DNA of 64,000 nt, from positions 136,244 through 200,243 of the forward strand of contig JAEXDA010000019.1 of NCBI GenBank assembly GCA_023401925.1. Direction: 5' to 3'. Source of the DNA: Bacillota bacterium (GTDB lineage: Bacteria > Bacillota > UBA4882 > UBA8346). The notes under the pieces are model-generated. The model was not told the DNA's origin. It searched no databases and saw only the letters and a program-made list of their open reading frames with translations. Shown here one piece after another: positions 17,755 to 27,000 of the stretch. The translations under genes were made by a program, and so were the position numbers. Position 1 is the first letter of the stretch. The number at the start of each line of letters is the position of its first letter.

Positions 17755-20562
17755 ATGAAAGGAGAATTTCCTTCATTGACACAGTTGGATCAAATTCGGA
17801 GTTTTGTGGAAGAACGCTGCCTTTCCGCCAAAAATGCCAACCGGAAAAACGGCGTTCAAGCCAGCACGGTCGCGGAGCATTTCGGGATTTGGCAGGGAGA
17901 GGCCACCAAGGCTCTCAACGAACTGGTCTCTCTCGGCCAGTTGGACACGGTCGGTATTCGACCGATCCTTTATATTCCGGCATCAAAGACGGAACCGGCA
18001 TCAACAAACTGCTTGCCGGATATACCTCCCTTTGCCAAGATGATCGGTTATAACGGTAGTCTGAAATACCAAACACAAATAGCCAGCGCCGCCGTATCTT
18101 ATCCTCCTCACGGGATCCATGCGCTGATCATCGGCAAAACAGGAGTCGGCAAATCCCTGCTGGCCTCGGAAATGGCCCGCTATCTATCGGAAACCCGCGG
18201 CGCCGCGGTTCCTTTCATCACCTTTAACTGCGCGGAATATTCAGATAATCCGCAGTTGCTTCTGGCCCAGCTGTTCGGCTATGTAAAAGGCGCCTTTACC
18301 GGCGCAGAAACTAACAAATCCGGGCTAATCGAGATCGCCAACAACGGTATCCTGTTTCTGGACGAATTGCACCGTCTTTCTCCCACCGGGCAGGAAATGC
18401 TTTTCACCTTGATCGATAAAGGCCTATACCGGCGGCTGGGCGACACCACCGACCGCACGGCCGGGGTCATGATCATCGGCGCCACCACCGAAAACCCATC
18501 CAACTTCCTGTTGAATACCTTCAAACGCAGGATCCCTCTGATCATCCGAATTCCTGAGTTAAGTGAACGTCCTATCCATGAACGGTTGGATATTATCGCG
18601 CAGTTTCTTTACGAAGAAGCCCGAAAGTTAGGACGCCCCATTCACCTCTCTTATCTGGCCCTAAAACTGCTGGCCTCCTTCCGGAGTGAAAACAATATCG
18701 GGGATTTACGGAATGAAATTCGGATTGCATGCGCGCAAAGCAATTGGTTCTATGGCCATTCCGACGCCACCAGCGAGCCGAATCTTTTCATCGACATCTA
18801 TAATCTTTCCCGGAACCTCAGCATCCATTACGCTGCGGACGAGCATGTGGATGCCTACCTGTCAGCCGCCGGCCTGGACGCCGGTTTAGAAATTTCTTGC
18901 GACCATCCCCTTTCCTTTTCTCCTGCATCCGGCCAGGTCCTTATGGCCTTTGATTTTCAAAACTTTATTGAACAAAAAATGCTCTTTTATCGCGGACTGG
19001 GCAAAGATGTTACCGAAGCCGAACACCTGATTGTAACGGATTTGGACAAACAGTATAAGCAGCACGGCAAGAATACCATTTCCGGCGGGACGGCCCCTCT
19101 TGGTATCCTCTATGGCTCCATTGCCCCCGTCGTCTGGCAGGCGACTCATGAATTGATCCAATATGCAACCATCGAATTTGGAAAATCCTACGATCAGGAT
19201 ATCATCAATTCCATTGCCTACTATCTGCAGCAGCTCAAGTTTTACGCCAACGCAGGACGGATTATCTTTAGCCCCAGCAATTTTGAGAGTATATCCGAGT
19301 TTCCAAAAGAAAAGTCCTTTGTCGTCAAAATCATGCCTTTGCTGAAAAATTACCTTGGCATCGAGCTGATGGATGGCGAAATCATGCTGCTGGCTATGTT
19401 GTTGGCCCATGTCTCCGTCGGCCAGCATCAACCGTCGGTCAATCTTCTGCTGTGCGGTTACGCCAGTTCCGCTACTGGAATCGCCGCTTTTGCAAATACC
19501 TTACTCAACACCAGCTTTATCAAAGCGTTGGATATGTCCGATAACCTTGATGTGGCGACGCTACGCTCCAAAATTTTCGGTATTCTGGGCAATAATTTTC
19601 AAGACACTCTCATTCTCTGCGGCCTCAACGTTGCGTCCATTTTATGGCGGGCTTTATCCAAAGACTCTCTCCGCTATTTCCGGATCCTTCCCATACTGGA
19701 CCCGATGATCGTTCTGGAAAGTGCGCGGATGATCCTGATGACCCATAACGGCATTGACGAAATTGCCTCCAAACTGGCCGGCGATTATCATGACTATCTT
19801 GGCTCGGCAATGAGCGAGGTGCTCACCACGATCCGTCCGGCTTCCTCTTCCACCGAGGAGGGCGCCGATGATATGCGTGATGTGATCATTACCTATTGCA
19901 TCACCGGCGTCGGCAGCGCGCGCATTGTCCGCGAAATGCTTCTGCAGGATCTGTCGGTTGCCTCCACCATCGATATTTTGCCGCTGGGTATCAAGGATGA
20001 TATCTTTTCGATATCTCTCCGGCTTGGCAAGCGCCTGAAGCTGATTATCGGCATCATGAATCCAGAAATTCCCGGCGTTCCTTATGCCAGTATTGAGCAG
20101 TTCCTTTATTCCAAAGGACCCGGTGACCTGTTGCGGAGCAAAGGAATCAGTCTTCCGGCGGACGGCGATATCCCCGTGGAAAATCTCTCCAGTATGCCTT
20201 TAGAGGTGCAGCTACAGCACATCCGGGAACACCTGTATTACTTTGCACCCTCGCTGGATGTCAAAAAAGTGGAAAAAAGCGCCCGCTATATTATTGAAAA
20301 GGTCATGCAATTATGCCAAGTCCCTCTTCCGTCCGATTTGATCGTCCGCATATACATTCACTGCGCCACCATGTTTGAACGTATCACCACCACCGCTCCT
20401 ATTCCCATGCCCCTGGATGGTTATGCGGCGATTGAGCACAACGCCGATTTATTTCAAAAATTGAAAGATATCCTCAACACCAGTGCCGAAGATTTGGATC
20501 TCACTATCACAGACGCCGAAGTCTATTACCTGATGATTACTCTCCCGTTGCTCACTAAGTAA
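17755..20562 (+). CDS. LevR-type sigma-54 activator with PTS regulation domains
   Basis: 935 residues, close to LevR of Bacillus. Order: winged helix about 1-75; AAA+ domain with Walker A GKTGVGKS (about 127-134), GAFTGA (about 179-184) and Walker B ILFLDEL (about 199-205); PRD1; an EIIA-Man-like domain; an EIIB-like domain with Cys715 in YCITGVG; PRD2 with His869 in IHCATMFERI. GAFTGA shows that it contacts sigma-54. In Bacillus, LevR is activated by HPr at an EIIA-domain His and inhibited by EIIB at a PRD2 His. Here the EIIA-domain site reads CGY (Tyr569) and the PRD1 site reads AYYL, so only the PRD2 His is obvious. A weak site precedes ATG 17755; a TTG about 20 bases downstream, behind AAAGGAG, is an alternative start. 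Confidence 0.93.
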   Translation: MKGEFPSLTQLDQIRSFVEERCLSAKNANRKNGVQASTVAEHFGIWQGEATKALNELVSLGQLDTVGIRPILYIPASKTEPASTNCLPDIPPFAKMIGYNGSLKYQTQIASAAVSYPPHGIHALIIGKTGVGKSLLASEMARYLSETRGAAVPFITFNCAEYSDNPQLLLAQLFGYVKGAFTGAETNKSGLIEIANNGILFLDELHRLSPTGQEMLFTLIDKGLYRRLGDTTDRTAGVMIIGATTENPSNFLLNTFKRRIPLIIRIPELSERPIHERLDIIAQFLYEEARKLGRPIHLSYLALKLLASFRSENNIGDLRNEIRIACAQSNWFYGHSDATSEPNLFIDIYNLSRNLSIHYAADEHVDAYLSAAGLDAGLEISCDHPLSFSPASGQVLMAFDFQNFIEQKMLFYRGLGKDVTEAEHLIVTDLDKQYKQHGKNTISGGTAPLGILYGSIAPVVWQATHELIQYATIEFGKSYDQDIINSIAYYLQQLKFYANAGRIIFSPSNFESISEFPKEKSFVVKIMPLLKNYLGIELMDGEIMLLAMLLAHVSVGQHQPSVNLLLCGYASSATGIAAFANTLLNTSFIKALDMSDNLDVATLRSKIFGILGNNFQDTLILCGLNVASILWRALSKDSLRYFRILPILDPMIVLESARMILMTHNGIDEIASKLAGDYHDYLGSAMSEVLTTIRPASSSTEEGADDMRDVIITYCITGVGSARIVREMLLQDLSVASTIDILPLGIKDDIFSISLRLGKRLKLIIGIMNPEIPGVPYASIEQFLYSKGPGDLLRSKGISLPADGDIPVENLSSMPLEVQLQHIREHLYYFAPSLDVKKVEKSARYIIEKVMQLCQVPLPSDLIVRIYIHCATMFERITTTAPIPMPLDGYAAIEHNADLFQKLKDILNTSAEDLDLTITDAEVYYLMITLPLLTK

Positions 20563-20565
20563 AAT

Positions 20566-20600
20566 TAGGGTCAATACCAAAGGTTTCTTGCTGATTTGCC
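20566..20600. repeat. 35-bp exact repeat, second copy inside repeat A at 28433-28467
   Basis: Thirty-five bases starting TAGGGTCAATACCAAAGG are identical at 20566-20600 and 28433-28467. A degenerate form occurs at about 6736-6770. It lies in the gap between the convergent levR-type and MATE genes, so it is a fragment of repeat A. Confidence 0.7.
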
Positions 20601-20659
20601 CAAAGAACAAAAGAATCTCTTGCAGCCGGGAATTCCACCTAAAGAGTTGAAATTCCATC

Positions 20660-22057
20660 TCAAATGCGAATATTTTTCCACTCTCCCTTTTTGAACCTTG
20701 CATAAAACAAACCACTTCGTAAAACTAAGTCCATACCGATACCCACCCAGATTCCATAGATACCCAGATGGAATAACACCCCTAAAATATACCCCAACAG
20801 CAGACGAAAAGCCCAAACCCCCAAAAAGGTTACAAATGCGCAATATCGGGTATCACCCGCCCCCCGCAAGGAACCCGAAATCACCATTGATAAAATATGA
20901 AAGGGAAAAGCGCCAATAAAAATGCGAACAATTTTAGAGCCGATCCCAATTACTTCCTGATCGACAGTGTAAAGATGATAAAAAAACTTGGGGAAAATAA
21001 AAATGATAATCGCAACGGGGACCATGATAGACATCGCCAGTTTGGTTACATTATCCATCATTTGTTCTGCTCCGTTTGGATCGGCTCTCCCCAATCTTTG
21101 CCCGATTAAGGTAGTGGAAGCTATGCTAAAACCCATTAAGGGCATATAAAGAAGCGACATCAGCGACATTCCGATGGAGTGAGCGGCGATGGAAACCGTT
21201 CCCATGCCGACTATCACGACAAGTAAAACCAATTTCCCCCCACTCATCAATAATTGTTCCAATCCCGCCGGAAACCCCACTTTAAAGATCCGATATAAGT
21301 TCTCCCTATCCCAATTGAATTTTTCCAAAAGGCGAAGTTGGACAATTCGACTCCCTCTGAAGACTAATGATAAAACAATCCACGCGCCCGTCAAATAAGC
21401 AGCGGCAATTCCCAGCGCCGCTCCTTTTATATGAAAGGCCGGAATGACAAATTCCAAGCCCAAAAATTTCAGCTTTAACCCGTAAATGAAAATAAAACTA
21501 AAAATGATATTCACTACATTCATGAGCAACGTTATTTTCATCGGAGTTTTGGTGTCTCCGGCCCCTCTTAAAATCCCAAAAACAATCAACGTGAGAATCA
21601 CTAACGGATAAGAAAAAATAACAATATTGAAATAGGTTGAGGCATTGGCAATCACACTTGCTTCAGCATTAATATATAACACCGACAGGATTGGTTTCTG
21701 CAACCCCATTAGCAATACCGTTATCCCCAAAGATAAAATACTTCCCGCATATAAAGCTTGCTTTGCAACATGGTTAATTCTTTTAAAATCACCCCGCCCA
21801 ACCAGGCGGGCCACCAAAACGGTGCACCCCACCGCCAAAGCCGAAAAGAAAGAGATAATAACTTGTGAGAGTAAGTCAACCATATTGGCCGCGGCAATCG
21901 CCTCTTTACCGAGCCTTCCAACCATGATCACGTTAACCATTCCCAAAGCCATGATCGAAGTCTGTTCAATGATCACCGGCACCGTAAGTTTGATGATTTG
22001 TTTTCGGATATTCTCGCGGGATGGCTCCCTTTTTGGATTTTCAGATTCGCTTTGCAT
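20660..22057 (-). CDS. MATE family efflux transporter
   Basis: 465 residues, 12 predicted membrane helices in two homologous halves. Conserved pieces: MALGMVNVIMVGRLG (helix 1-2), GILRGAGDTKTPM in the first half and SGSLRGAGDTRYCAF in the second, LIGQRLGRADP. Exports organic cations or drugs using a Na+ or H+ gradient; the substrate cannot be told from sequence. ATG 22057 with AGGA upstream. A 28-codon copy of its 3' end lies at 6967-7053. Confidence 0.94.
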   Translation of the reverse strand: MQSESENPKREPSRENIRKQIIKLTVPVIIEQTSIMALGMVNVIMVGRLGKEAIAAANMVDLLSQVIISFFSALAVGCTVLVARLVGRGDFKRINHVAKQALYAGSILSLGITVLLMGLQKPILSVLYINAEASVIANASTYFNIVIFSYPLVILTLIVFGILRGAGDTKTPMKITLLMNVVNIIFSFIFIYGLKLKFLGLEFVIPAFHIKGAALGIAAAYLTGAWIVLSLVFRGSRIVQLRLLEKFNWDRENLYRIFKVGFPAGLEQLLMSGGKLVLLVVIVGMGTVSIAAHSIGMSLMSLLYMPLMGFSIASTTLIGQRLGRADPNGAEQMMDNVTKLAMSIMVPVAIIIFIFPKFFYHLYTVDQEVIGIGSKIVRIFIGAFPFHILSMVISGSLRGAGDTRYCAFVTFLGVWAFRLLLGYILGVLFHLGIYGIWVGIGMDLVLRSGLFYARFKKGEWKNIRI

Positions 22058-22207
22058 TCGAGTTGTCCTGAGTTCAGTCGGTCTCTTTCTTAAAGTTCAC
22101 AAGAAACCATTGGATCAAAATTAATGATTCAAAGGGGAAATTTAGGTCGGCCAAGGCTTCCCTTCATTTCCCCAATTAAAATTACTATTTCCCTTTAAAA
22201 AAGAGGT

Positions 22208-23734
22208 TTATCGATATTCTTCAACAACAAGCACCCGGCATGGAGAAGCATTCAAACCACTCAACGCAATCGGTGAAACAAAGGCCAATGAACGGGGATG
22301 CTGTAATCTCCACATATCGGTCGCACATAAAACAACAGGAATTCCTTTGCTGAACAATAAGTAATTATTCTCTTTCGCAATAGGATGGCTTCCATAAGGC
22401 GCTGCTTCCACAGATGCAGCATCCGTGATTAACATTTTGATGCCCTTGTCGATCAGCCATTGAATTGCACCTTTAGTGAAACCAGGGGTATATTTTAAGA
22501 AATCCTCCCGGCGATAATAATCATCTGTAAAGCCGGTCCTTACGATGACAATGTCGCCTTCTTGAATATGTTTGCCATATTTTTCAAGAGTTTGAACTGT
22601 AACATTCTGTTGCGGACCCACAGCCCAGGCATTAATCACACAGGTGCTGCCGAAAAGTTTGTTCGAGTCTACCGCAGCAAGATTCCATTTGCTATCTGCG
22701 GGAATTTCTTTTCCAGCAACGGGGTAATTGGGGACCACAATATGCGTTCCGACCTGGTTGGAAAAAGCTTTAAACCCGACCCAGCCATCCTCTTCCATAT
22801 CATATTCTGCCATGGGAACATGGAAATTCTTGATGCGCAACCTCTTCATGATCTCGCCTTTTAGTTCGAACGGTTCCGTCCGTTCAAACGGAGGTCCGTC
22901 ACCCAAATCAGCAGGAGAGATTAAAACGGGATCATAGAGATCAACCGCCTTTTGGTTGGCTAAATCATCAAGACCCAACAATACCGTAACCCGCGCCGGA
23001 CTATCGTCCACATCAACCATTTTCAAAGAAATGCCAACGTTGGCAAATACCCTTATGCCGCCTTCAACGCGGTCTAAATGAGCTAAACGGTCTATCATTA
23101 AAACACCTTGGCGATAACATACTTGTTCACTTTTCATCCAGTATTTAAAATTGCCGTTAACCACCGCATCGTGACCGTAAACCCGCATTTTTTTCTCTTC
23201 CGCGAGCCAGGTGATGATTTCCGGAGTTACCACCGAAAGATCAATATGGGTTTTGCCCACTTTTTTGGCTTCTTCATATTTTTGGGCGTGACCGGTTTTC
23301 ACGAAAACCATATCGCCTATCTGGACATGCTGCGCTCTTGATTTGAAGAATTCCAAAGTAACCGGCGCACCGACCGCCACGTCGGAGATATCAACAATGG
23401 AAGCCTCGCCAATAATCTCCTGGGTTGGCAGTTGCGACACATCCCGTTGGACCCATTTCAGATTCCGGGGAATATCTTCAAACATCGTGTACCAGTCATG
23501 CATAAAGACGTCCACATGAGTATGAGGAGTGCTGTGACCCATGATAATATCCATGAAAACTTCATCCGGATGATTATCAAGATGATACGGCTCTAAACGG
23601 CAAATGTTTTGCATCTTGATACGGCCCCGTTCCGGCCCGGTTATTTCATAGTCCGAGAACCTGGGTGGAAAAGTCCTTTGATACAGATTTTTAGGAGTGA
23701 CGATCAAGGATAAATCGATCTTTCTTCTTAGCAT
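22208..23734 (-). CDS. Tandem-domain cyclase family protein (kynurenine formamidase-like)
   Basis: 508 residues, about twice the usual length of PF04199 cyclase proteins. The N-terminal domain (about 1-290) keeps the metal motif as THVDVFMH near residue 70. The C-terminal domain (about 300-508) has GTHIVVPNY near 330, in which the Asp and second His of the motif are replaced. Both halves share the strand-turn pattern GDMVFVKTG / GDIVIVRTG and TDAASVEAAPYGSHP-type ends. This suggests one catalytic and one structural half. Family members hydrolyse cyclic or formyl amides; the substrate here is unknown. Good AAAGGAG site. Last gene of the ABC sugar cluster. Confidence 0.85.
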   Translation of the reverse strand: MLRRKIDLSLIVTPKNLYQRTFPPRFSDYEITGPERGRIKMQNICRLEPYHLDNHPDEVFMDIIMGHSTPHTHVDVFMHDWYTMFEDIPRNLKWVQRDVSQLPTQEIIGEASIVDISDVAVGAPVTLEFFKSRAQHVQIGDMVFVKTGHAQKYEEAKKVGKTHIDLSVVTPEIITWLAEEKKMRVYGHDAVVNGNFKYWMKSEQVCYRQGVLMIDRLAHLDRVEGGIRVFANVGISLKMVDVDDSPARVTVLLGLDDLANQKAVDLYDPVLISPADLGDGPPFERTEPFELKGEIMKRLRIKNFHVPMAEYDMEEDGWVGFKAFSNQVGTHIVVPNYPVAGKEIPADSKWNLAAVDSNKLFGSTCVINAWAVGPQQNVTVQTLEKYGKHIQEGDIVIVRTGFTDDYYRREDFLKYTPGFTKGAIQWLIDKGIKMLITDAASVEAAPYGSHPIAKENNYLLFSKGIPVVLCATDMWRLQHPRSLAFVSPIALSGLNASPCRVLVVEEYR

Positions 23735-23795
23735 GAGAATATCTCCTTTGGATGTATTTTTTAAAAAAACAACTTGGAAGATTGGAAAAATTAAC

Positions 23796-24653
23796 TTAAC
23801 CTTTGACAGCGCCCATCGTTAACCCTTTGGCGAGATGTCTTTGAGAAAACAGCATCAAAACAATGGGCGGAACTAAAACCACCGTGGCCGCAGCGCTCAT
23901 GGGCCCCCAAAAAATCCCTTCATCCGTGATGAATGAAGTCACAATCAAGGGAAGCGTCTTCGAATTTCTGCTGGCCAACATCAACGCCAGCGCAAAATCA
24001 TTCCATGATAATAAGAATGAAAACACACAGGTAGCCGCCATACCGGGCGCAATTAAAGGCGCCAAAATTCGCCATAGCATTTTATTTCGGTTGCAACCAT
24101 CGACCATGGCCGCTTCATCTAGTTCTTTAGGAACTTCATCAAAGAATCCCCGTAACATCCAGGTGGCGAAGGGAATATTCAAAGCGGTATACGCCATAAT
24201 TAAAGCAGTCTTTGTATCCAGTAGGCCCAATGAATTAATGAGCAGAAAAAAAGGAATCATGGTACCCACCGGCGGCAACATTCGGGTGGCAATAATCATT
24301 AGCGCCATGGCCTCGCGGCCCGGAAACCTAAAACGGGACAAGCCATACGCAGCGTAACAAGAGACGATAATCGTAATTATCGTGCTAACAACCGCGATGA
24401 TCACGCTATTTTGTAAGTTCAACCACATATCGACGCCTAAGGCCGCGAAGCCACTGAGAAAAAGTTGTTTATAACTTTCAAGGGTAGGTGTAAATATCCA
24501 TTGGGGCGGAATCGCAAAAGTATAAATCGATGGCTTAATTGAAGTCAACACCACCCATAGAATAGGGAAAATCATTGCAACGAGCACTATGGTCAAAGTA
24601 CAATATAGCGTCGAACGCTTAAGAACTCTCTTAGTAATCTGTGACTGATTCAT
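23796..24653 (-). CDS. Carbohydrate ABC transporter permease (MalG type)
   Basis: 285 residues, six membrane segments. The EAA loop reads EVPKELDEAAMVDGCNRNKMLWRILAPL, as in MalG-type permeases. GGGGGGAG site before ATG 24653, which overlaps the stop of the partner permease by 4 bases. Forms the membrane pore with the 24650 gene product. No ATPase is encoded nearby, so a shared MsmX/MsmK-type ATPase elsewhere is likely. Confidence 0.95.
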   Translation of the reverse strand: MNQSQITKRVLKRSTLYCTLTIVLVAMIFPILWVVLTSIKPSIYTFAIPPQWIFTPTLESYKQLFLSGFAALGVDMWLNLQNSVIIAVVSTIITIIVSCYAAYGLSRFRFPGREAMALMIIATRMLPPVGTMIPFFLLINSLGLLDTKTALIMAYTALNIPFATWMLRGFFDEVPKELDEAAMVDGCNRNKMLWRILAPLIAPGMAATCVFSFLLSWNDFALALMLASRNSKTLPLIVTSFITDEGIFWGPMSAAATVVLVPPIVLMLFSQRHLAKGLTMGAVKG

Positions 24654-25564
24654 TCTTTCTCCCCCCTGTACATCCGAATGGTTAACCCTACGCTTAAAAT
24701 AAACGTCAGGAGAAGAATAATATAAGAGGTAGCAGAAGATTTGCCAATATCCCAGGATAACCTGAACTGCTCATAAAGATAAACCCCTAAAACCATGGCC
24801 GAATTGGCCGGGCCGCCCGCTCTGAACAGCGTATATATTACGTCAAAACTACGCAGCGCAAACATCAGCCGGAACAATAGCACCATAATGATCAAAGGCC
24901 TTAAGTAAGGAATGGTGACATACCTGAAGGCTTGCCAGGAATTGGTGCCGTCGATTTCGCCCGCCTCATACATCTCTCTAGGTATCGCCTGTAACCCGGC
25001 AAAAAGAATTAACATAACCCAAGGTGTATGTTGCCAAATATCAATAATGGATATGGTCCACATGGATAATTGAGGATCAGACAACCAACCGATATTGTGA
25101 ATCCCGATTAAACCTAAAAAATAATTAAATACGCCCCATTGCCCTGAGATCAAGATTTTCCAAATCAAACCTACGATTGACGGAGTCAGCATAAAGGGTA
25201 ACATGATGCAGGACAACCAAAAACCTCTACCTTTAACGTGCTGATTTAACAATAAAGCAATTCCAAGACCTAGGAGTAATTGTGCGGGGACAGTGATCAG
25301 CATAAAAGTAAATGTTTTGCCCAACGAAAGTAAAAATAACGGATCGCTCAAGACACTTATATAATTGCCTAGTCCGATAAAAACAGGAGCGCCGCCGTCA
25401 ATTAAATTCCATTTGGTAAAACTTAACGTAAAGCTCCATAACCAGGGGTAAATTAGCGTAAATCCCACGATAACGATTAACGGAATAAACCATAAATAGG
25501 GATATATTTTTCGATAAAATTGGCCAGGAAAATATTTTTTAAGTTCTGTCATTTTATCACCCAT
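24650..25564 (-). CDS. Carbohydrate ABC transporter permease (MalF type)
   Basis: 304 residues with six membrane segments. EAA loop AIPREMYEAGEIDGTNSWQAFRYVTIPYLRPL. N-terminal half YLWFIPLIVIVGFTLIYPWLWSF is typical. ATG 25564 behind AGGGGAG. Separated from the binding-protein gene by a perfect stem-loop at 25580-25611. Confidence 0.95.
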   Translation of the reverse strand: MGDKMTELKKYFPGQFYRKIYPYLWFIPLIVIVGFTLIYPWLWSFTLSFTKWNLIDGGAPVFIGLGNYISVLSDPLFLLSLGKTFTFMLITVPAQLLLGLGIALLLNQHVKGRGFWLSCIMLPFMLTPSIVGLIWKILISGQWGVFNYFLGLIGIHNIGWLSDPQLSMWTISIIDIWQHTPWVMLILFAGLQAIPREMYEAGEIDGTNSWQAFRYVTIPYLRPLIIMVLLFRLMFALRSFDVIYTLFRAGGPANSAMVLGVYLYEQFRLSWDIGKSSATSYIILLLTFILSVGLTIRMYRGEKE

Positions 25565-25579
25565 CCTAACTCCCCTAGC

Positions 25580-25611
25580 CTTATCGAGAGGGAGGTATTC
25601 CTCTCGATAAG
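25580..25611 (-). promoter_or_regulatory. Intercistronic stem-loop between binding protein and permease genes
   Basis: Perfect 12-bp inverted repeat CTTATCGAGAGG / CCTCTCGATAAG around an 8-base loop, with no T-run after it. At this place in ABC operons such hairpins protect the 3' end of the binding-protein message or partly stop transcription, so binding protein is made in excess. Confidence 0.75.
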
Positions 25612-25624
25612 ACCATACGGTTAT

Positions 25625-26911
25625 CTAGCGTAACAGCTGATTTATCCTATCGTACATTGACTTCCCGGCCTCTTTAGCAGATTTCTGGCCTAAGAAAAGA
25701 AGATGAACTTCTTCATGGACCAACTTTTCAATTTGAGGCCTTTGACTAACGGGAATCGGGTCCCGGATTCCAATGGTTGAAAGATTTTGATAGGCAGCGG
25801 GCGCTCCCGGGTTTGCCTTTACAAATTCCGGCATGTTGATGATGCTCAATACTGTAGGACCATTTGCCCAATTTACCGCCATGTACCGTTGATTATCATA
25901 ACTAGTCATGAATTTTGCCATTTCGAAAGCAGCTTGTTTATTCTTGGAATTTTTATCAATACCAAGCAACCACCAACCGCCTCTTGCTTTAGGGGCATCC
26001 GGCCCTTCCTTGGCATATGGCATCATGGCATATCCCATTTTACCGACAACTTTGGATACATCCGGTTTCTCCAATAAAGGTGTGCGCATATAATCATCGA
26101 ATGCCATGGCTAATTTGCCTTGTTGAAAAGCCACAATATTATCATCATAGGTCCATTCCAGAGGGTTGGGCATTAAGCGCTCGTCATTCATGGACTTGAT
26201 AAATTCCAAAAGTTTTTGAGCAACCGGCCCTTTCAATGCCGGGTTGGCCTTTCCTTTTTGGTCGATAAAATAAACTCCGAACATAAAGAAAAAGTCCGCT
26301 AAATTACTGGTTGTCCAATATGGGGATTGGGCGGTGAATGAAAATCCGTAACGTTCCCGGTTTTTTTCCGGCCCGATAGTCAGCTTCCGGGCGACCACCT
26401 TGAGTTGATCAAGAGTTTTGGGGACTTCCAAACCAGCTTCGGCAAGTAGATCTTTACGGTAATAAAGTACATCCATTCCGATTCGGATCGGTAAACCCAA
26501 AACTTTTCCATCGCGGGTATAAGATTTCATTGTTTCAGAACCGTACAATTCGTCCACCGGGAGTTCACTTTTGCGAATATAAGTGTTTAAAGGCTCTAAA
26601 TAACGCCATATTTGGTTTTGCCAGGAACTATTGACTCCAACAACGTCATATGAAGCGTTCCTTGCTATAAATTGAGTCATTGATTTATCAAGCAGCGATT
26701 CGAATGCGATTGTATCAACGACTACGCGATACTTTCCTTTAAACTTTTCATTAAACTGATCGACACCTCCTTGAAAGGCTTTGCCACTTCCACCGGCACT
26801 CACCAGAAGTTTAATGACTGTTTCCTGTTGAGCGGCTTGGATTAACGTTCCAAAGGACAGGCAAACCAACAAAATCAAAGTAGCCAATAGGTATAATCTT
26901 TTTTTCACCAT
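25625..26911 (-). CDS. ABC transporter extracellular sugar-binding protein
   Basis: 428 residues. Signal peptide at 1-27 (MVKKRLYLLATLILLVCLSF, then LIQAAQQ). There is no lipobox cysteine at the cleavage site, unusual for a monoderm Firmicute. The mature part is an SBP family 1 fold: DVVGVNSSWQNQIWRYLEPL, GLPIRIGMDVLYYRKDLLAEAGL, WTYDDNIVAFQQGKLAM, RGGWWLLGIDKNSKNKQAAFEMAKFM. Binds a carbohydrate outside the membrane for the two permeases downstream. GGGAGGG site before ATG 26911. Confidence 0.94.
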   Translation of the reverse strand: MVKKRLYLLATLILLVCLSFGTLIQAAQQETVIKLLVSAGGSGKAFQGGVDQFNEKFKGKYRVVVDTIAFESLLDKSMTQFIARNASYDVVGVNSSWQNQIWRYLEPLNTYIRKSELPVDELYGSETMKSYTRDGKVLGLPIRIGMDVLYYRKDLLAEAGLEVPKTLDQLKVVARKLTIGPEKNRERYGFSFTAQSPYWTTSNLADFFFMFGVYFIDQKGKANPALKGPVAQKLLEFIKSMNDERLMPNPLEWTYDDNIVAFQQGKLAMAFDDYMRTPLLEKPDVSKVVGKMGYAMMPYAKEGPDAPKARGGWWLLGIDKNSKNKQAAFEMAKFMTSYDNQRYMAVNWANGPTVLSIINMPEFVKANPGAPAAYQNLSTIGIRDPIPVSQRPQIEKLVHEEVHLLFLGQKSAKEAGKSMYDRINQLLR

Positions 26912-27000
26912 TTTTCCCTCCCATTCGTCGTTACGAAATTTCTCGAAAGTTCAGTCCGGTTATTTATCTCTCCCCTCCTTTCAATGTCAACGGCAGATTG

